A stretch of DNA of 64,000 nucleotides from Wocania_A sp965224845. GTDB lineage: Bacteria; Bacteroidota; Bacteroidia; Flavobacteriales; Flavobacteriaceae. The notes under the pieces were generated by a model that saw only the letters and a program-made list of their open reading frames with translations, did not search any database and had not been told where the DNA came from. Where the stretch lies: contig CBDDAJ010000015.1 in the NCBI GenBank assembly GCA_965224845.1, forward strand, positions 1-64,000, in the 5' to 3' direction. Both the position numbers and the translations under genes were made by a program. Below are positions 27,714-37,178 of the stretch, in pieces (position 1 is the stretch's first letter; each line of letters opens with the position of its first letter).

Positions 27714-29888
27714 TTAATCCTTTTTAAGTGTTACTACAACTTTTGTTCCTGTATCTTCTTTATCCTGGAAATCATCAATAAAAACGTCTACTTTATCCTT
27801 GTACATTCTATTTAAAATAGATACCCGCTTTTTTATATTTCCCATCCCTTTTGAGTTTTGCCTTTGTTGATGCTCTGTTTTTAAAGCCTTTGATTTTTTC
27901 CTACCTATACCGTCATCAATTATCTCAATGCTTATTTCATCTGCTTTGGTTTGCACAATTGTAATACCTAAATGCCCTTTACTTTTCTTATATCTTAGTC
28001 CATGCCAAACTGCATTTTCAATATAGGGCTGTAATAACATTGGAGGAATCACAAAATCACTTACGTTTATATGTGCATCTACAGTAATATTATAATCAAA
28101 TTTATCCTTAAACCTAAAATGCTCTAATTTGGTATATAGTTCCAACAGTTCTATTTCTTTTTCTAATGGAATAAAATCCTCTTCACTATTCTCTAAAACT
28201 GTTCGCATTAATAACGAAAAATCTGATAAATACTTATTTGCAGTTCGCTCATCGTTTGAAGCTATAAAACTGTTTACAGAGTTTAAAGCATTAAAAATAA
28301 AATGAGGATTCATTTGACTACGTAACGTTTTTAGTGCCAACAAGTTATTTGCAAATCGCTGTTGCTTTATATTCTTAAACATTAAAAACGCAGCAATTAA
28401 CAATAACAGAACACCTCCAATTAATGAGTAAATAATTAACTTCTGTGTTCGTGCTTGCTCAATATTAAGTTGGTATTTACTTTCTGATAGTGCTCTATCA
28501 CTTTCCAAACTTAAAATCCGGTTTTGTTTACTAATAATATCTTTACTAAATCGGGCGGCTTGCGATATTTCTTGTTCTCTTTTTATATAAACTTTGTCTA
28601 ATAAACTTATATAATTTTCAAATGCAATTCGTGCTTTATCAAACTCGCCTGCATCACGTAATACATCTGACAATTTTTTAGTGGCATCTTTTTGAACAAT
28701 TAGATCTTCTTTATCATCGGCCTCTTCAATACTTTTTTCAAGATAGGTTATCGCGTTTCCATAATCTTTTTGTAAGGCATAAGCATTTCCAATTTTATAG
28801 TTTTGCTTTTGTGGTGTTAAGGCGCTTTTATTATCGAAAACCGAATCGCTTTCTATTTCATTTATATCTTCTAAGGCTTCTTTCCGTAATTCTATTTCAC
28901 TAGAATAATCGCTTAAATCGTTTTGAAAATCGGCCACTTTAATTTTTTCTTCAACACCTCTTCGTTTGTTTTCTTGATTAGCTAATTTTAAAGAGTTACT
29001 AAATCGGAGCTGCGCTTCTTGAGGTTCTCCGTTGTTAATATGTGCTTGCGCCAGTTTAGAATTTAAATCTGTAATTTTTGGAGTGATTAAATGCTTTTGG
29101 GCCACTTTTAAACCTTCGGTATAGGCATCTATTGAAGCATCAAAGGTTTTTGTATTTAAGTGTACATCTCCAAGCCCTTCGTAAAGTGTAACCAATTGCC
29201 AGTTAGAGAGTTCTTTTTTATCAATTTCATGATATGTATCAAGGCTCTCCTGGTAGTTTTTATTAAGCCTGTAAGCTTTTGCTAACTTAATTTTAACAGC
29301 ATTACTAGATCTATTTTGAATACTTATTCTATAATTTGAAACAGCCAAATCGTACTGCTCCCAATACGTATAAATATCGCCCAAAACCTCATAGGCTTCA
29401 CCATTTTCTTTAACCGATCTACTATCTTTTAATGCATCAGCTATAAATTGAATACTTTTTTCAGCGTCTTTTTTTAAATGTACCTCAGCAGAATCAATAA
29501 GTGATTTAAAGGCTTGTGTGCTTGCTCTAGATTTAAAAACTTTACTTTTATATTCTTCTATCTTATTGGGTTCTACCTCAACTTTAATGCGTTCGCCACT
29601 TTTAATAATGTAATAAACCGTTTCAAAATCTTTATGCCGTATAATAAGTTCGTCGCCTTTTTGTGCTACAATCCTAAATTCTCCTAAAGCATCGGTTGTT
29701 GTATAGGCCCCTCCGCTAACTTCTATATTTACATTAGCTATGGGCTTATTGGTGTCACTTTCTATTACAGAACCGCGTATAGTAAATCTTTTTTCTGAAT
29801 TTACATCTTCACTTCTTTCTTGAGCAAATAAGATGCTTGTACAAAAAACAAGGCACAAAATACTAATATGTTTAACTATCAACCTCAT
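27714..29888 (-). CDS. LytS-type histidine kinase with carboxypeptidase-regulatory-like and TPR domains
   Basis: A 724-residue membrane sensor. Order: signal peptide (ends SILFAQ), a carboxypeptidase-regulatory-like beta-sandwich (about 34-110; TIRGSVIESDTNKPIANVNI), TPR repeats (about 130-430), a coiled coil, one membrane helix (about 484-505), a His_kinase domain with phospho-His529 in NPHFIFNALNS, and an ATPase domain (YIENAVWHGL, IIDDGIGRKKSK, GMGNIKKRVSIL). The sensory part would be periplasmic. The response regulator gene follows on the same strand. The signal is unknown. Confidence 0.9.
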   Translation of the reverse strand: MRLIVKHISILCLVFCTSILFAQERSEDVNSEKRFTIRGSVIESDTNKPIANVNIEVSGGAYTTTDALGEFRIVAQKGDELIIRHKDFETVYYIIKSGERIKVEVEPNKIEEYKSKVFKSRASTQAFKSLIDSAEVHLKKDAEKSIQFIADALKDSRSVKENGEAYEVLGDIYTYWEQYDLAVSNYRISIQNRSSNAVKIKLAKAYRLNKNYQESLDTYHEIDKKELSNWQLVTLYEGLGDVHLNTKTFDASIDAYTEGLKVAQKHLITPKITDLNSKLAQAHINNGEPQEAQLRFSNSLKLANQENKRRGVEEKIKVADFQNDLSDYSSEIELRKEALEDINEIESDSVFDNKSALTPQKQNYKIGNAYALQKDYGNAITYLEKSIEEADDKEDLIVQKDATKKLSDVLRDAGEFDKARIAFENYISLLDKVYIKREQEISQAARFSKDIISKQNRILSLESDRALSESKYQLNIEQARTQKLIIYSLIGGVLLLLIAAFLMFKNIKQQRFANNLLALKTLRSQMNPHFIFNALNSVNSFIASNDERTANKYLSDFSLLMRTVLENSEEDFIPLEKEIELLELYTKLEHFRFKDKFDYNITVDAHINVSDFVIPPMLLQPYIENAVWHGLRYKKSKGHLGITIVQTKADEISIEIIDDGIGRKKSKALKTEHQQRQNSKGMGNIKKRVSILNRMYKDKVDVFIDDFQDKEDTGTKVVVTLKKD

Positions 29889-30097
29889 GGTTTCTTTATA
29901 ATAGATAAACTTACGTACTTTCTTTGTTATAATAAAATGACACTTCTAAAACGCTTCTTGTTTTTAAGGTAAAAAAGCTGTCTTTACGAATTCAGAAGTT
30001 TTGTTTACTCACTCAAGTTACCATTTAACTCATTCGTTGTTTTTTTAAAAAAAAGTTACATATAGTTTTACACTGTTAATTAAGAAATAATAATCAA

Positions 30098-30814
30098 ATG
30101 AAAATTACGAATCTCCCTTTTTTTGCCCTTTTATTTACCATGGTGTCTTTCTCTCAAAATGGCCAAAAGAATTTTATTGACCAGCCCTATATTGAAGTTA
30201 CTGGGCAAATAGAAACCGAGGTTATTCCCAACGAAATTTACCTGAACATCGAACTTGACGAAAATGACAAAAAAGGAAAACTAAGTATTGAGGAACAAGA
30301 AAATCAAATGCTTGCTATTTTAAAGTCTTTGAACATTGATATAGACAAAAATTTCTCCATCTTGAATTTTAATGGCTACTACAAAAGAAAGTTTTTAGGT
30401 GATGATAAAGTAACTAAAAAGAAATATTACGAATTAATTGTAAACAATGGTGAAACTCTTGGTAAAGTATATCAAGCCTTAGATAAAATTGATGTTTCTA
30501 ATATGCACATCGCTAAAACGAGTCATTCTGATATTGAAAAAATAAGAAGAGACGCCAAAATAAAAGCACTTAAGGTCGCTAAAGAAAAAGCCAGCGATTA
30601 TGCAACAGCAATTAATCAAACCATTGGAAAAGCATTGTTTATTCAAGAACAAACAACAAATAACTTTAACAGTTTAAACGGTAATGCAAATAGCATTATC
30701 ATTAGAGGTCATAATAGCTATGGCACTAAGTTTAAACAAGAAAAAATTCAAGATTTAAACATTAAATCGATTACAATAACTGCCTCGGTCATGGCAAAAT
30801 TCTCATTAAATTAA
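30098..30814 (+). CDS. SIMPL (DUF541) domain periplasmic protein
   Basis: A 238-residue secreted protein with a signal peptide cut near VSFSQN. The SIMPL pattern starts IEVTGQIETEVIPNEIYLNIELDE and a long helix (KIRRDAKIKALKVAKEKASDYA) precedes the C-terminal strands. DUF541 proteins are periplasmic or envelope proteins of poorly known role. It is followed 57 bases later by a vWA lipoprotein gene on the same strand. Confidence 0.8.
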   Translation: MKITNLPFFALLFTMVSFSQNGQKNFIDQPYIEVTGQIETEVIPNEIYLNIELDENDKKGKLSIEEQENQMLAILKSLNIDIDKNFSILNFNGYYKRKFLGDDKVTKKKYYELIVNNGETLGKVYQALDKIDVSNMHIAKTSHSDIEKIRRDAKIKALKVAKEKASDYATAINQTIGKALFIQEQTTNNFNSLNGNANSIIIRGHNSYGTKFKQEKIQDLNIKSITITASVMAKFSLN

Positions 30815-30871
30815 AAAAGGCCATAATGCATGTGGTAAAATGATCATGAATCAAAAAAAAACAATACTATT

Positions 30872-32029
30872 ATGAAAACACATTTTAAAATACTTCTTTT
30901 TAGCATCGTGCTAATGGGATTCACAGCTTGCAATGCAAATAATAAAAAGGCCGCTACAGGTTATGCACAAACACAAATAATTGCACACAAACCTGGTAAA
31001 CAATACATTAAAGTGGCTCTTTTATTAGATACCAGTAATAGCATGGATGGGTTAATAGATCAAGCTAAAGCTCAACTTTGGGATATTGTAAATGAATTAT
31101 CGTACGCGAAATGCCATAACAGTAAACCAAATTTACAAATCGCTTTATATGAATACGGTAACGACAGATTAAATGGTGATGAAGGCTATATAAGACAGGT
31201 ACTAAGCTTTAGCGAAGACCTCGATGAAATTTCAAAAGAATTGTTTTCGCTAACTACAAACGGGGGTGAAGAATATTGTGGGCAGGTTATTCAAACCTCG
31301 TTAAATCAATTAAAATGGGGTAACAACCCTGATGATTTAAAGCTTATTTTCATTGCAGGAAATGAACCTTTTACTCAAGGAAAAATTAACTATAAAGATG
31401 CTTCAACTCACGCAAAAGAAAAAGATGTTACCATCAATACCATTTTTTGTGGGGATTACCGACAAGGTATTTCGAATAATTGGAAAGATGGTGCTAGTTT
31501 AACCAATGGTGATTATATGGCTATAAATCAAAATAATGCAACAGTACATATTGCTTCTCCATATGATGATGACATTTTGATACTAAACCAAAAGCTAAAT
31601 AAAACTTATGTTATTTATGGGCAATCTGGAAGGCAAAAAATGGCACTTCAGGCAGAACAAGACGCAAATGCCGGCTTGTACAGTAAGGCAAATGCTGTTA
31701 GCAGAACCATAAGCAAAAGCTCGCATTTGTATAAAAATAAATCGTGGGACTTAGTAGATGCTGAAATTGAGGCAGATTTTAAATATGATGATTTAGAAGA
31801 AAGCGAACTCCCGGAGGTTTTAAAAGGGAAATCAAAAACAGAAATTAAAACTTATGTTGCTAAAAAGCGAAAAGAGCGGGAAAGCATTCAAAAGAAAATC
31901 CAGGAACTTAACAATAAACGAAAGCTATATATCTTAGATCATAAAAAAGAAAACTCAAATGGATTGGAAAATGCTATGACCAAAGCCATAAAGGAACAGG
32001 CAAAGAAGAAAAAATACACTTGGAATTAA
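30872..32029 (+). CDS. von Willebrand factor A domain lipoprotein
   Basis: A 385-residue protein with a lipoprotein signal whose lipobox is GFTAC (Cys20). A vWA domain carries the metal-ion-dependent adhesion motif DTSNSMD (residues 53-59). The C-terminal 100 residues are rich in lysine and glutamate (KSKTEIKTYVAKKRKERESI), probably helical. vWA domains bind other proteins through a metal ion. The partner is unknown. A strong bidirectional terminator ends the gene. Confidence 0.82.
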   Translation: MKTHFKILLFSIVLMGFTACNANNKKAATGYAQTQIIAHKPGKQYIKVALLLDTSNSMDGLIDQAKAQLWDIVNELSYAKCHNSKPNLQIALYEYGNDRLNGDEGYIRQVLSFSEDLDEISKELFSLTTNGGEEYCGQVIQTSLNQLKWGNNPDDLKLIFIAGNEPFTQGKINYKDASTHAKEKDVTINTIFCGDYRQGISNNWKDGASLTNGDYMAINQNNATVHIASPYDDDILILNQKLNKTYVIYGQSGRQKMALQAEQDANAGLYSKANAVSRTISKSSHLYKNKSWDLVDAEIEADFKYDDLEESELPEVLKGKSKTEIKTYVAKKRKERESIQKKIQELNNKRKLYILDHKKENSNGLENAMTKAIKEQAKKKKYTWN

Positions 32030-32062
32030 AAAAAGAGGCTCGTTTTACGAGCCTCTTTTTTT
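32027..32062. terminator. Bidirectional terminator between the vWA and PorP/SprF genes
   Basis: Perfect AGAGGCTCG / CGAGCCTCT stem with a TTTTA loop, six or more A before it and seven T after. It includes the last bases of the convergent PorP/SprF gene. Confidence 0.85.
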
Positions 32063-33065
32063 AATTTACGGCAGGACACTTACAATCGTACTGCTTTCTT
32101 CTACAGGCAAAATTATAGCCTAAAGTTAATTGATGAAAACCACCATTAGTAAATACCAACGAATTGGTTTGATAAGTATAAGTGTATGCAAACATAAATT
32201 GTTTGTAATCTACTCCTAATATCGGTGTAATTTGTTGTAATTTTTGACTCTTTACAGTATTTGAAGTCGTTAAATACTCGGCACCATCTGAACTTTGTCT
32301 GAATGATAAACCTCCCCAGATTTGACCAAAATCCATCTGTTTGTATGCCTTTGCATTAATATCTATAGACGCTTCCTGTGTGGCATCTCGGTATTGAAAC
32401 ATAACGGAGGGTTCATAACTCCAAGAACTCCCTAATTTACCAAACACTCCACCAACAGAAAGCAAATATTTCCTTAAATTACTAGTTATATTAGGGTCTT
32501 TATTTATTCCTGCATTTTTTAAAACGTTTTTAACTGTGGCATGTGCATAATAATCTAAATAATGGTATGAAAACCCTAAGTCGATATTAAAATTAGTTTC
32601 GTTTTGCACAATTCCATCAATAATATCATCTGGTCCATCAAATAAAAATGATGTTTCATCCAACTTATATTGAATAAACCCAGCACTCAAACCAAAAGAC
32701 AGCATATTTAAGTCTACTTCGTTTCTAGAAAACAGCAGATGGTGTGCATACGTTGCATAAGCTCCTGTTTGCGAATGATAACCATTCCTGTCAGTATACA
32801 AAATACCTCCAATTGCAGAAGGAGTATCCCCTATTCTACCATTTAAACTTAAGGTTGTTAGTCTTGGGGCATCTTCATGTCCAAACCATTGCTGACGCGA
32901 CGTTAGCCTTACTTTAGAACAATTAGCAATACCAGCCATTGACGGATGAATGAGATAATAATTATCTGTTAAATAATCTGTATATATTGGTAACCCTTCT
33001 TGTGAAGTTGCTATTTGAGTGCTCAACACCCCTATAATTACCATAAAAATATATTTTAATTTCAT
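32061..33065 (-). CDS. Type IX secretion system membrane protein, PorP/SprF family
   Basis: A 334-residue outer-membrane barrel protein with a signal peptide (cleavage near TQIATSQ) and the N-terminal family pattern LPIYTDYLTDNYYLIHPSMAG, then SRQQWFGHEDAPRLTTLSL and a final HQLTLGYNF strand. In Flavobacteria such proteins sit next to genes for type B CTD adhesins and are needed for those proteins' secretion or anchoring. Here the partner is directly upstream, nine bases away on the same strand. Confidence 0.92.
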   Translation of the reverse strand: MKLKYIFMVIIGVLSTQIATSQEGLPIYTDYLTDNYYLIHPSMAGIANCSKVRLTSRQQWFGHEDAPRLTTLSLNGRIGDTPSAIGGILYTDRNGYHSQTGAYATYAHHLLFSRNEVDLNMLSFGLSAGFIQYKLDETSFLFDGPDDIIDGIVQNETNFNIDLGFSYHYLDYYAHATVKNVLKNAGINKDPNITSNLRKYLLSVGGVFGKLGSSWSYEPSVMFQYRDATQEASIDINAKAYKQMDFGQIWGGLSFRQSSDGAEYLTTSNTVKSQKLQQITPILGVDYKQFMFAYTYTYQTNSLVFTNGGFHQLTLGYNFACRRKQYDCKCPAVN

Positions 33066-33074
33066 ATTACTCTT

Positions 33075-36000
33075 TTATCTTTTCAAAGTGAAATGTGATC
33101 TAAACTCCTTTTGAGTATCATCAAGCGGTTCGTTATATTTTACTATAAACCAATAATCTCCTGTTGGAAATTTCTGACCATTAAATGTTCCATCCCATCC
33201 TATCCCTTTAGGATTTAACTGTTTTAACAGCTTCCCATATCTGTCAAATATATAAATTTCTGCATTAGGCTGCGTTGCTATGCCTCTAATATTCCATGTA
33301 TCGTGTATCCCATCTCCATTAGGTGTGAAATATCTAGGGTAATCAATAACAATCTGCATTCCTGAAATTTCCTTACAATTTAGTAAATCGCGTACATATA
33401 CAGTATGTTCTCCACCAGTTAATCGTTCAAATACATTAGAACTCTGCCACGAACCAGAATCTAACCTATATTCGTATTCACCAACACCTATAACTGTTAC
33501 TTCTATAATATTATTGTCTGAAAAAGAAGTGCTTAATAATTTTACCGACATACTTTCCGGCGGATACGAACCAACTACCAAAGTACTTGCAGGAATTCTG
33601 CACCCTGTGGCTATGTTAGTAGCAAACACAGTATAATCCCCAACTACTGTTGGTGTATACTGAGCATCCGTAGCTCCAGCTATTGCTGTACCTATAGGAT
33701 CTGCATTTACTTCGGCCTCTGTTCCATTATACCATTGAAATGTATAATCTGTAGTATTTAATTGCGTGTCAATTGGAGGCACACTCAATACTGTTGCGTT
33801 TTCTGGATTAACAACAGTATTACTACTGTTTAAACAAATAACATATTTTTCTTCAATTCCTATTTCCGGAACTGGGTTTACAACAAGGTTTATAGGAACT
33901 ACAATAAAACACTCATTTGCATTTGGCAAAACCCTGGCATATATGGTTTGACTAACAGCTTGTGTATTTTCAAAACTAATACTATTAGGTACTGTATTAT
34001 TATTACCTGCAATAGCATCTGCTTCACTTTCATAATATGTAAAACTAAAACCTGAAGCACTAAGTCCATTTAAAATTTCTGCTTCTCGCCTCGTAACATC
34101 GAAAAAATCAAAACCATCATTATCAACTTCACATTCTTCTATAGGAGAAGGGGTTTTATTTAAATTATCATAAATAATTGTTTTTAAGGATAGTGTTGTT
34201 GTAGAAGTACAGGTATTAGAACCCGTAGCTAAAACCAAAATATCTCTATCTAGAAGTGTATTGGTGTATAAGGCTGGGGTTGAAATTGGATTATTATTAT
34301 CTAAATCTAATTGCGTTTCAAAATACGACAATACTATAGAGGTATCACCTCCGGTAATTTGATTTTCTCTAACCGTTAAATCGTAATCTGTTGTTACATT
34401 ATCACTACAAATGCGAATAGCATCTGGTTGAAATATTGTTGGGTTAGGGTTTACAATTAGATTAAAACTCATATCTGTACTGTAGCACTCATCAGCATCT
34501 GCCATTCCATTTCCATTATCATCAAATTGAACACGAACAAATATGGTTTGCGGGTTACTTAAATTGGTATATGTGGTACTATTTGGTATGGGCGTATTAT
34601 CAATAGCATCTTGCTCGGTAAGGTGATAACTAATTAAAAGAGCTTGCGTTTGTGTACCAATAACTTCGGTGTCTTTTGTTGATAAATCAAAAACAGTGAA
34701 ATCTGTATCACTACACAAAACATAATCATTAATAGTATTTAGGGCTGGCAATGGATTTACTGTTAAAGTAATATGGTTTCCCAATCCTAAGCATGCATTA
34801 ACAACATCACTATCTACGCGTACATATATTTGCTGTGTATTAGCTGAAGTATCATTTCTATGATTACTAATATCTGGAATGGCATTAGTTTCAGATAAAG
34901 CATCAGCCTCATTGGTATAATACGTTATTGTTGTGTTTTGACCACCACTGGGAAACAGATTTTTTATCTGTTGTTCGGCATCACTAAAATCAAAAGCAGC
35001 AATTCCATTTGTGTTATCATTATCTATAAGTTTATCATCACAAACCTGATAGGCCAAATTAAATGCTGAAGGTATTTGTGTTGCGCTAACTACTAAATCT
35101 ATTCTTGCCGTACGGTAACATCCCTTAGCATTTTCAATTCTCGAGTAAACCACACTACTTAATGCTGTTGGGTTTGGATAATTAATAAAGTTTGTAATTT
35201 GATTTGCAACCAGACCACCTTGAGCATCAGCATCACTTAAATAAAAAGTAAATGTTTCGTTTACTGAATTATTTGATAGTATTGTATTGGCTTCGGTTAA
35301 ATTAAACACTGAAAAACCATCTGTATCGTTATCACATTGGGTTAAAGTGATTATAGGGTTTACTGTAGGCAATGGGTTTACTACTAAATTAAAAGTAGTT
35401 GTATCATAACAACTTGTATTCCCTTTGTTTTCTATTCTCGCATAAATAGTTTGCGGATTACTTGTGTTTTGAATTGGTGATAAAATTTCTGCTCCAACAG
35501 TAGCTGCATCGGCATCAGCTTGAGAATTATAAAATTTAACCTCATAATCTATTGAGGATTGGGATCCAAGCACTTCATTTATTTTTGTAGCCAAATCAAA
35601 AGTTACAATTTCATTAGTATCATCGCCATCATTTGTGTCATCACAAAGCTCATAATCTATTGGTTTATTAGCTATAGATTCTTTATTTACGGTAATATTA
35701 AAGCTTGTAACTTCAAAACAAGTTTGTGTTTTATCTGCTATACGTATCCAAATGGTTTCATTCTGTGACGTATTGGTATAAGCATTTGGTGTTGCTATAG
35801 GGTTTTGATTCGTTTCAGCATCGGCCTGATTATGATGAAAACTAATAGGGAAATCTGCTGCAACTTGGCTCCCTAAAACTAAAGCTTGGTTTGCTGAAAA
35901 ATCAAAGACCTCTGTTAAATCATTATCCGATTCGCACAAAACAATATTTTCTGGCGACGTCGATATTATTGGATTGGTTGTAAACTGAACTACAATTTCG

Positions 36001-37016
36001 TCGCTCGAGTTACACCCCGAAGCTTCTATTTGTACAGAGTAAACCCCATCAGTAGTAACATTATATACGGGGTTTGTTTCTCCAACAATCTCTACACCAT
36101 CCTTAAACCATTTATAAGTAGTTCCAGATATCGTTAGTGTAGCATCTAATTCCAAAGGCTTTCCACTACAACCAGGATTTCCAGACTTTATAATTCTGTC
36201 TGGTCCTAAATTACCTCCAATATTAAAACTTCCTGCTTCTAAAAAAATAGCCGAGTCCCAAGCAGAATCACCTTGATCTGCAACTACAATCTTAATTTCA
36301 TATATTGTATTTGGCACTACAGGTGCTGCGGCAGTTAGCACTTTTGTTCTTCCTCCATAATTGGTGTCTGGTATGTTGTACCCTTCAAAAAAAGGCGTAT
36401 TAGCTCTACAGGCCGCCGCATTATTAATATTAGTAACACTTACAGGCGTTCCATCTGGTAAAACTGCTAGGTTAATATAGTTTGTAGTTCCTACTTCTCT
36501 TAATAAAAAAGCAAAACTGTCAGCAAAAGAACACTCCGTTACACCATCATATTCTTCAGATGCCATTAAAAAACGAAAACTTATTGTGTTTACTAAGGGC
36601 ACAAAATTAAACTTCACAAATGTGGCATCGGCTGTACCTACCTGACCTAAAGCAGCTTGCAGATCTAAATCTCCTCCTAAATTATTATTATTATCAATTA
36701 GTGTTGCATTAACTGTATTTCCAGCAGGAAAAGCTCTTCCGGTAGTAAGTATTATCCCTTCATCAAAAGGAAAGGAGCTTCCTGCAGGTTTCTTAAAATA
36801 GCCATAGCTCTTTACGGTTGTCATATTTGGAGCACCAAATACCTGTGATGAAAAGGTATCAACAGTCGAGCAATCACTTGATATTAAAATCTCTTCAACT
36901 AATTTGTCGGGAGTATAACTGGATTCAGCATCAGAGGGATCATTTATGCTTATAATTTGCCCAAAACTTTTAGCTGATAAACAAACAATAAATATAATTA
37001 GTAAAACTTTTTTCAT
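33075..37016 (-). CDS. Type IX-secreted adhesin: choice-of-anchor L domain, seven-unit repeat array, type B CTD
   Basis: A 1,313-residue surface protein. After a signal peptide (ends SAKSFGQ) comes a choice-of-anchor L domain (about 40-265), then an Ig-like segment. Seven related units of about 90-110 residues follow (about 345-1060), each with a leading C(D/E)xDND or CSDxxxxxFDL motif, an alanine-aspartate-alanine turn (QADA/EADA) and a closing YARI/VRV...C strand. A further Ig-like unit comes before the gliding-motility type CTD (from about residue 1226; YFTPNGDGIHDTWNI, FDRYGKLLKQL, FPTGDYWFIV). The CTD directs T9SS export. Confidence 0.93.
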   Translation of the reverse strand: MKKVLLIIFIVCLSAKSFGQIISINDPSDAESSYTPDKLVEEILISSDCSTVDTFSSQVFGAPNMTTVKSYGYFKKPAGSSFPFDEGIILTTGRAFPAGNTVNATLIDNNNNLGGDLDLQAALGQVGTADATFVKFNFVPLVNTISFRFLMASEEYDGVTECSFADSFAFLLREVGTTNYINLAVLPDGTPVSVTNINNAAACRANTPFFEGYNIPDTNYGGRTKVLTAAAPVVPNTIYEIKIVVADQGDSAWDSAIFLEAGSFNIGGNLGPDRIIKSGNPGCSGKPLELDATLTISGTTYKWFKDGVEIVGETNPVYNVTTDGVYSVQIEASGCNSSDEIVVQFTTNPIISTSPENIVLCESDNDLTEVFDFSANQALVLGSQVAADFPISFHHNQADAETNQNPIATPNAYTNTSQNETIWIRIADKTQTCFEVTSFNITVNKESIANKPIDYELCDDTNDGDDTNEIVTFDLATKINEVLGSQSSIDYEVKFYNSQADADAATVGAEILSPIQNTSNPQTIYARIENKGNTSCYDTTTFNLVVNPLPTVNPIITLTQCDNDTDGFSVFNLTEANTILSNNSVNETFTFYLSDADAQGGLVANQITNFINYPNPTALSSVVYSRIENAKGCYRTARIDLVVSATQIPSAFNLAYQVCDDKLIDNDNTNGIAAFDFSDAEQQIKNLFPSGGQNTTITYYTNEADALSETNAIPDISNHRNDTSANTQQIYVRVDSDVVNACLGLGNHITLTVNPLPALNTINDYVLCSDTDFTVFDLSTKDTEVIGTQTQALLISYHLTEQDAIDNTPIPNSTTYTNLSNPQTIFVRVQFDDNGNGMADADECYSTDMSFNLIVNPNPTIFQPDAIRICSDNVTTDYDLTVRENQITGGDTSIVLSYFETQLDLDNNNPISTPALYTNTLLDRDILVLATGSNTCTSTTTLSLKTIIYDNLNKTPSPIEECEVDNDGFDFFDVTRREAEILNGLSASGFSFTYYESEADAIAGNNNTVPNSISFENTQAVSQTIYARVLPNANECFIVVPINLVVNPVPEIGIEEKYVICLNSSNTVVNPENATVLSVPPIDTQLNTTDYTFQWYNGTEAEVNADPIGTAIAGATDAQYTPTVVGDYTVFATNIATGCRIPASTLVVGSYPPESMSVKLLSTSFSDNNIIEVTVIGVGEYEYRLDSGSWQSSNVFERLTGGEHTVYVRDLLNCKEISGMQIVIDYPRYFTPNGDGIHDTWNIRGIATQPNAEIYIFDRYGKLLKQLNPKGIGWDGTFNGQKFPTGDYWFIVKYNEPLDDTQKEFRSHFTLKR

Positions 37017-37178
37017 TAGGTCATTTTAAATTAAACACTATATAGTTATATAAAACAGCTCAACAGTATTTAACCCTAAAAAATAATTTATTTTCTCAAT
37101 CAATAATATTTAATACAAAGCCTCAAATATATGTATATCTCAAAGTTTCTTTTGTATTTTTACAAAAAATTAGCTAAA

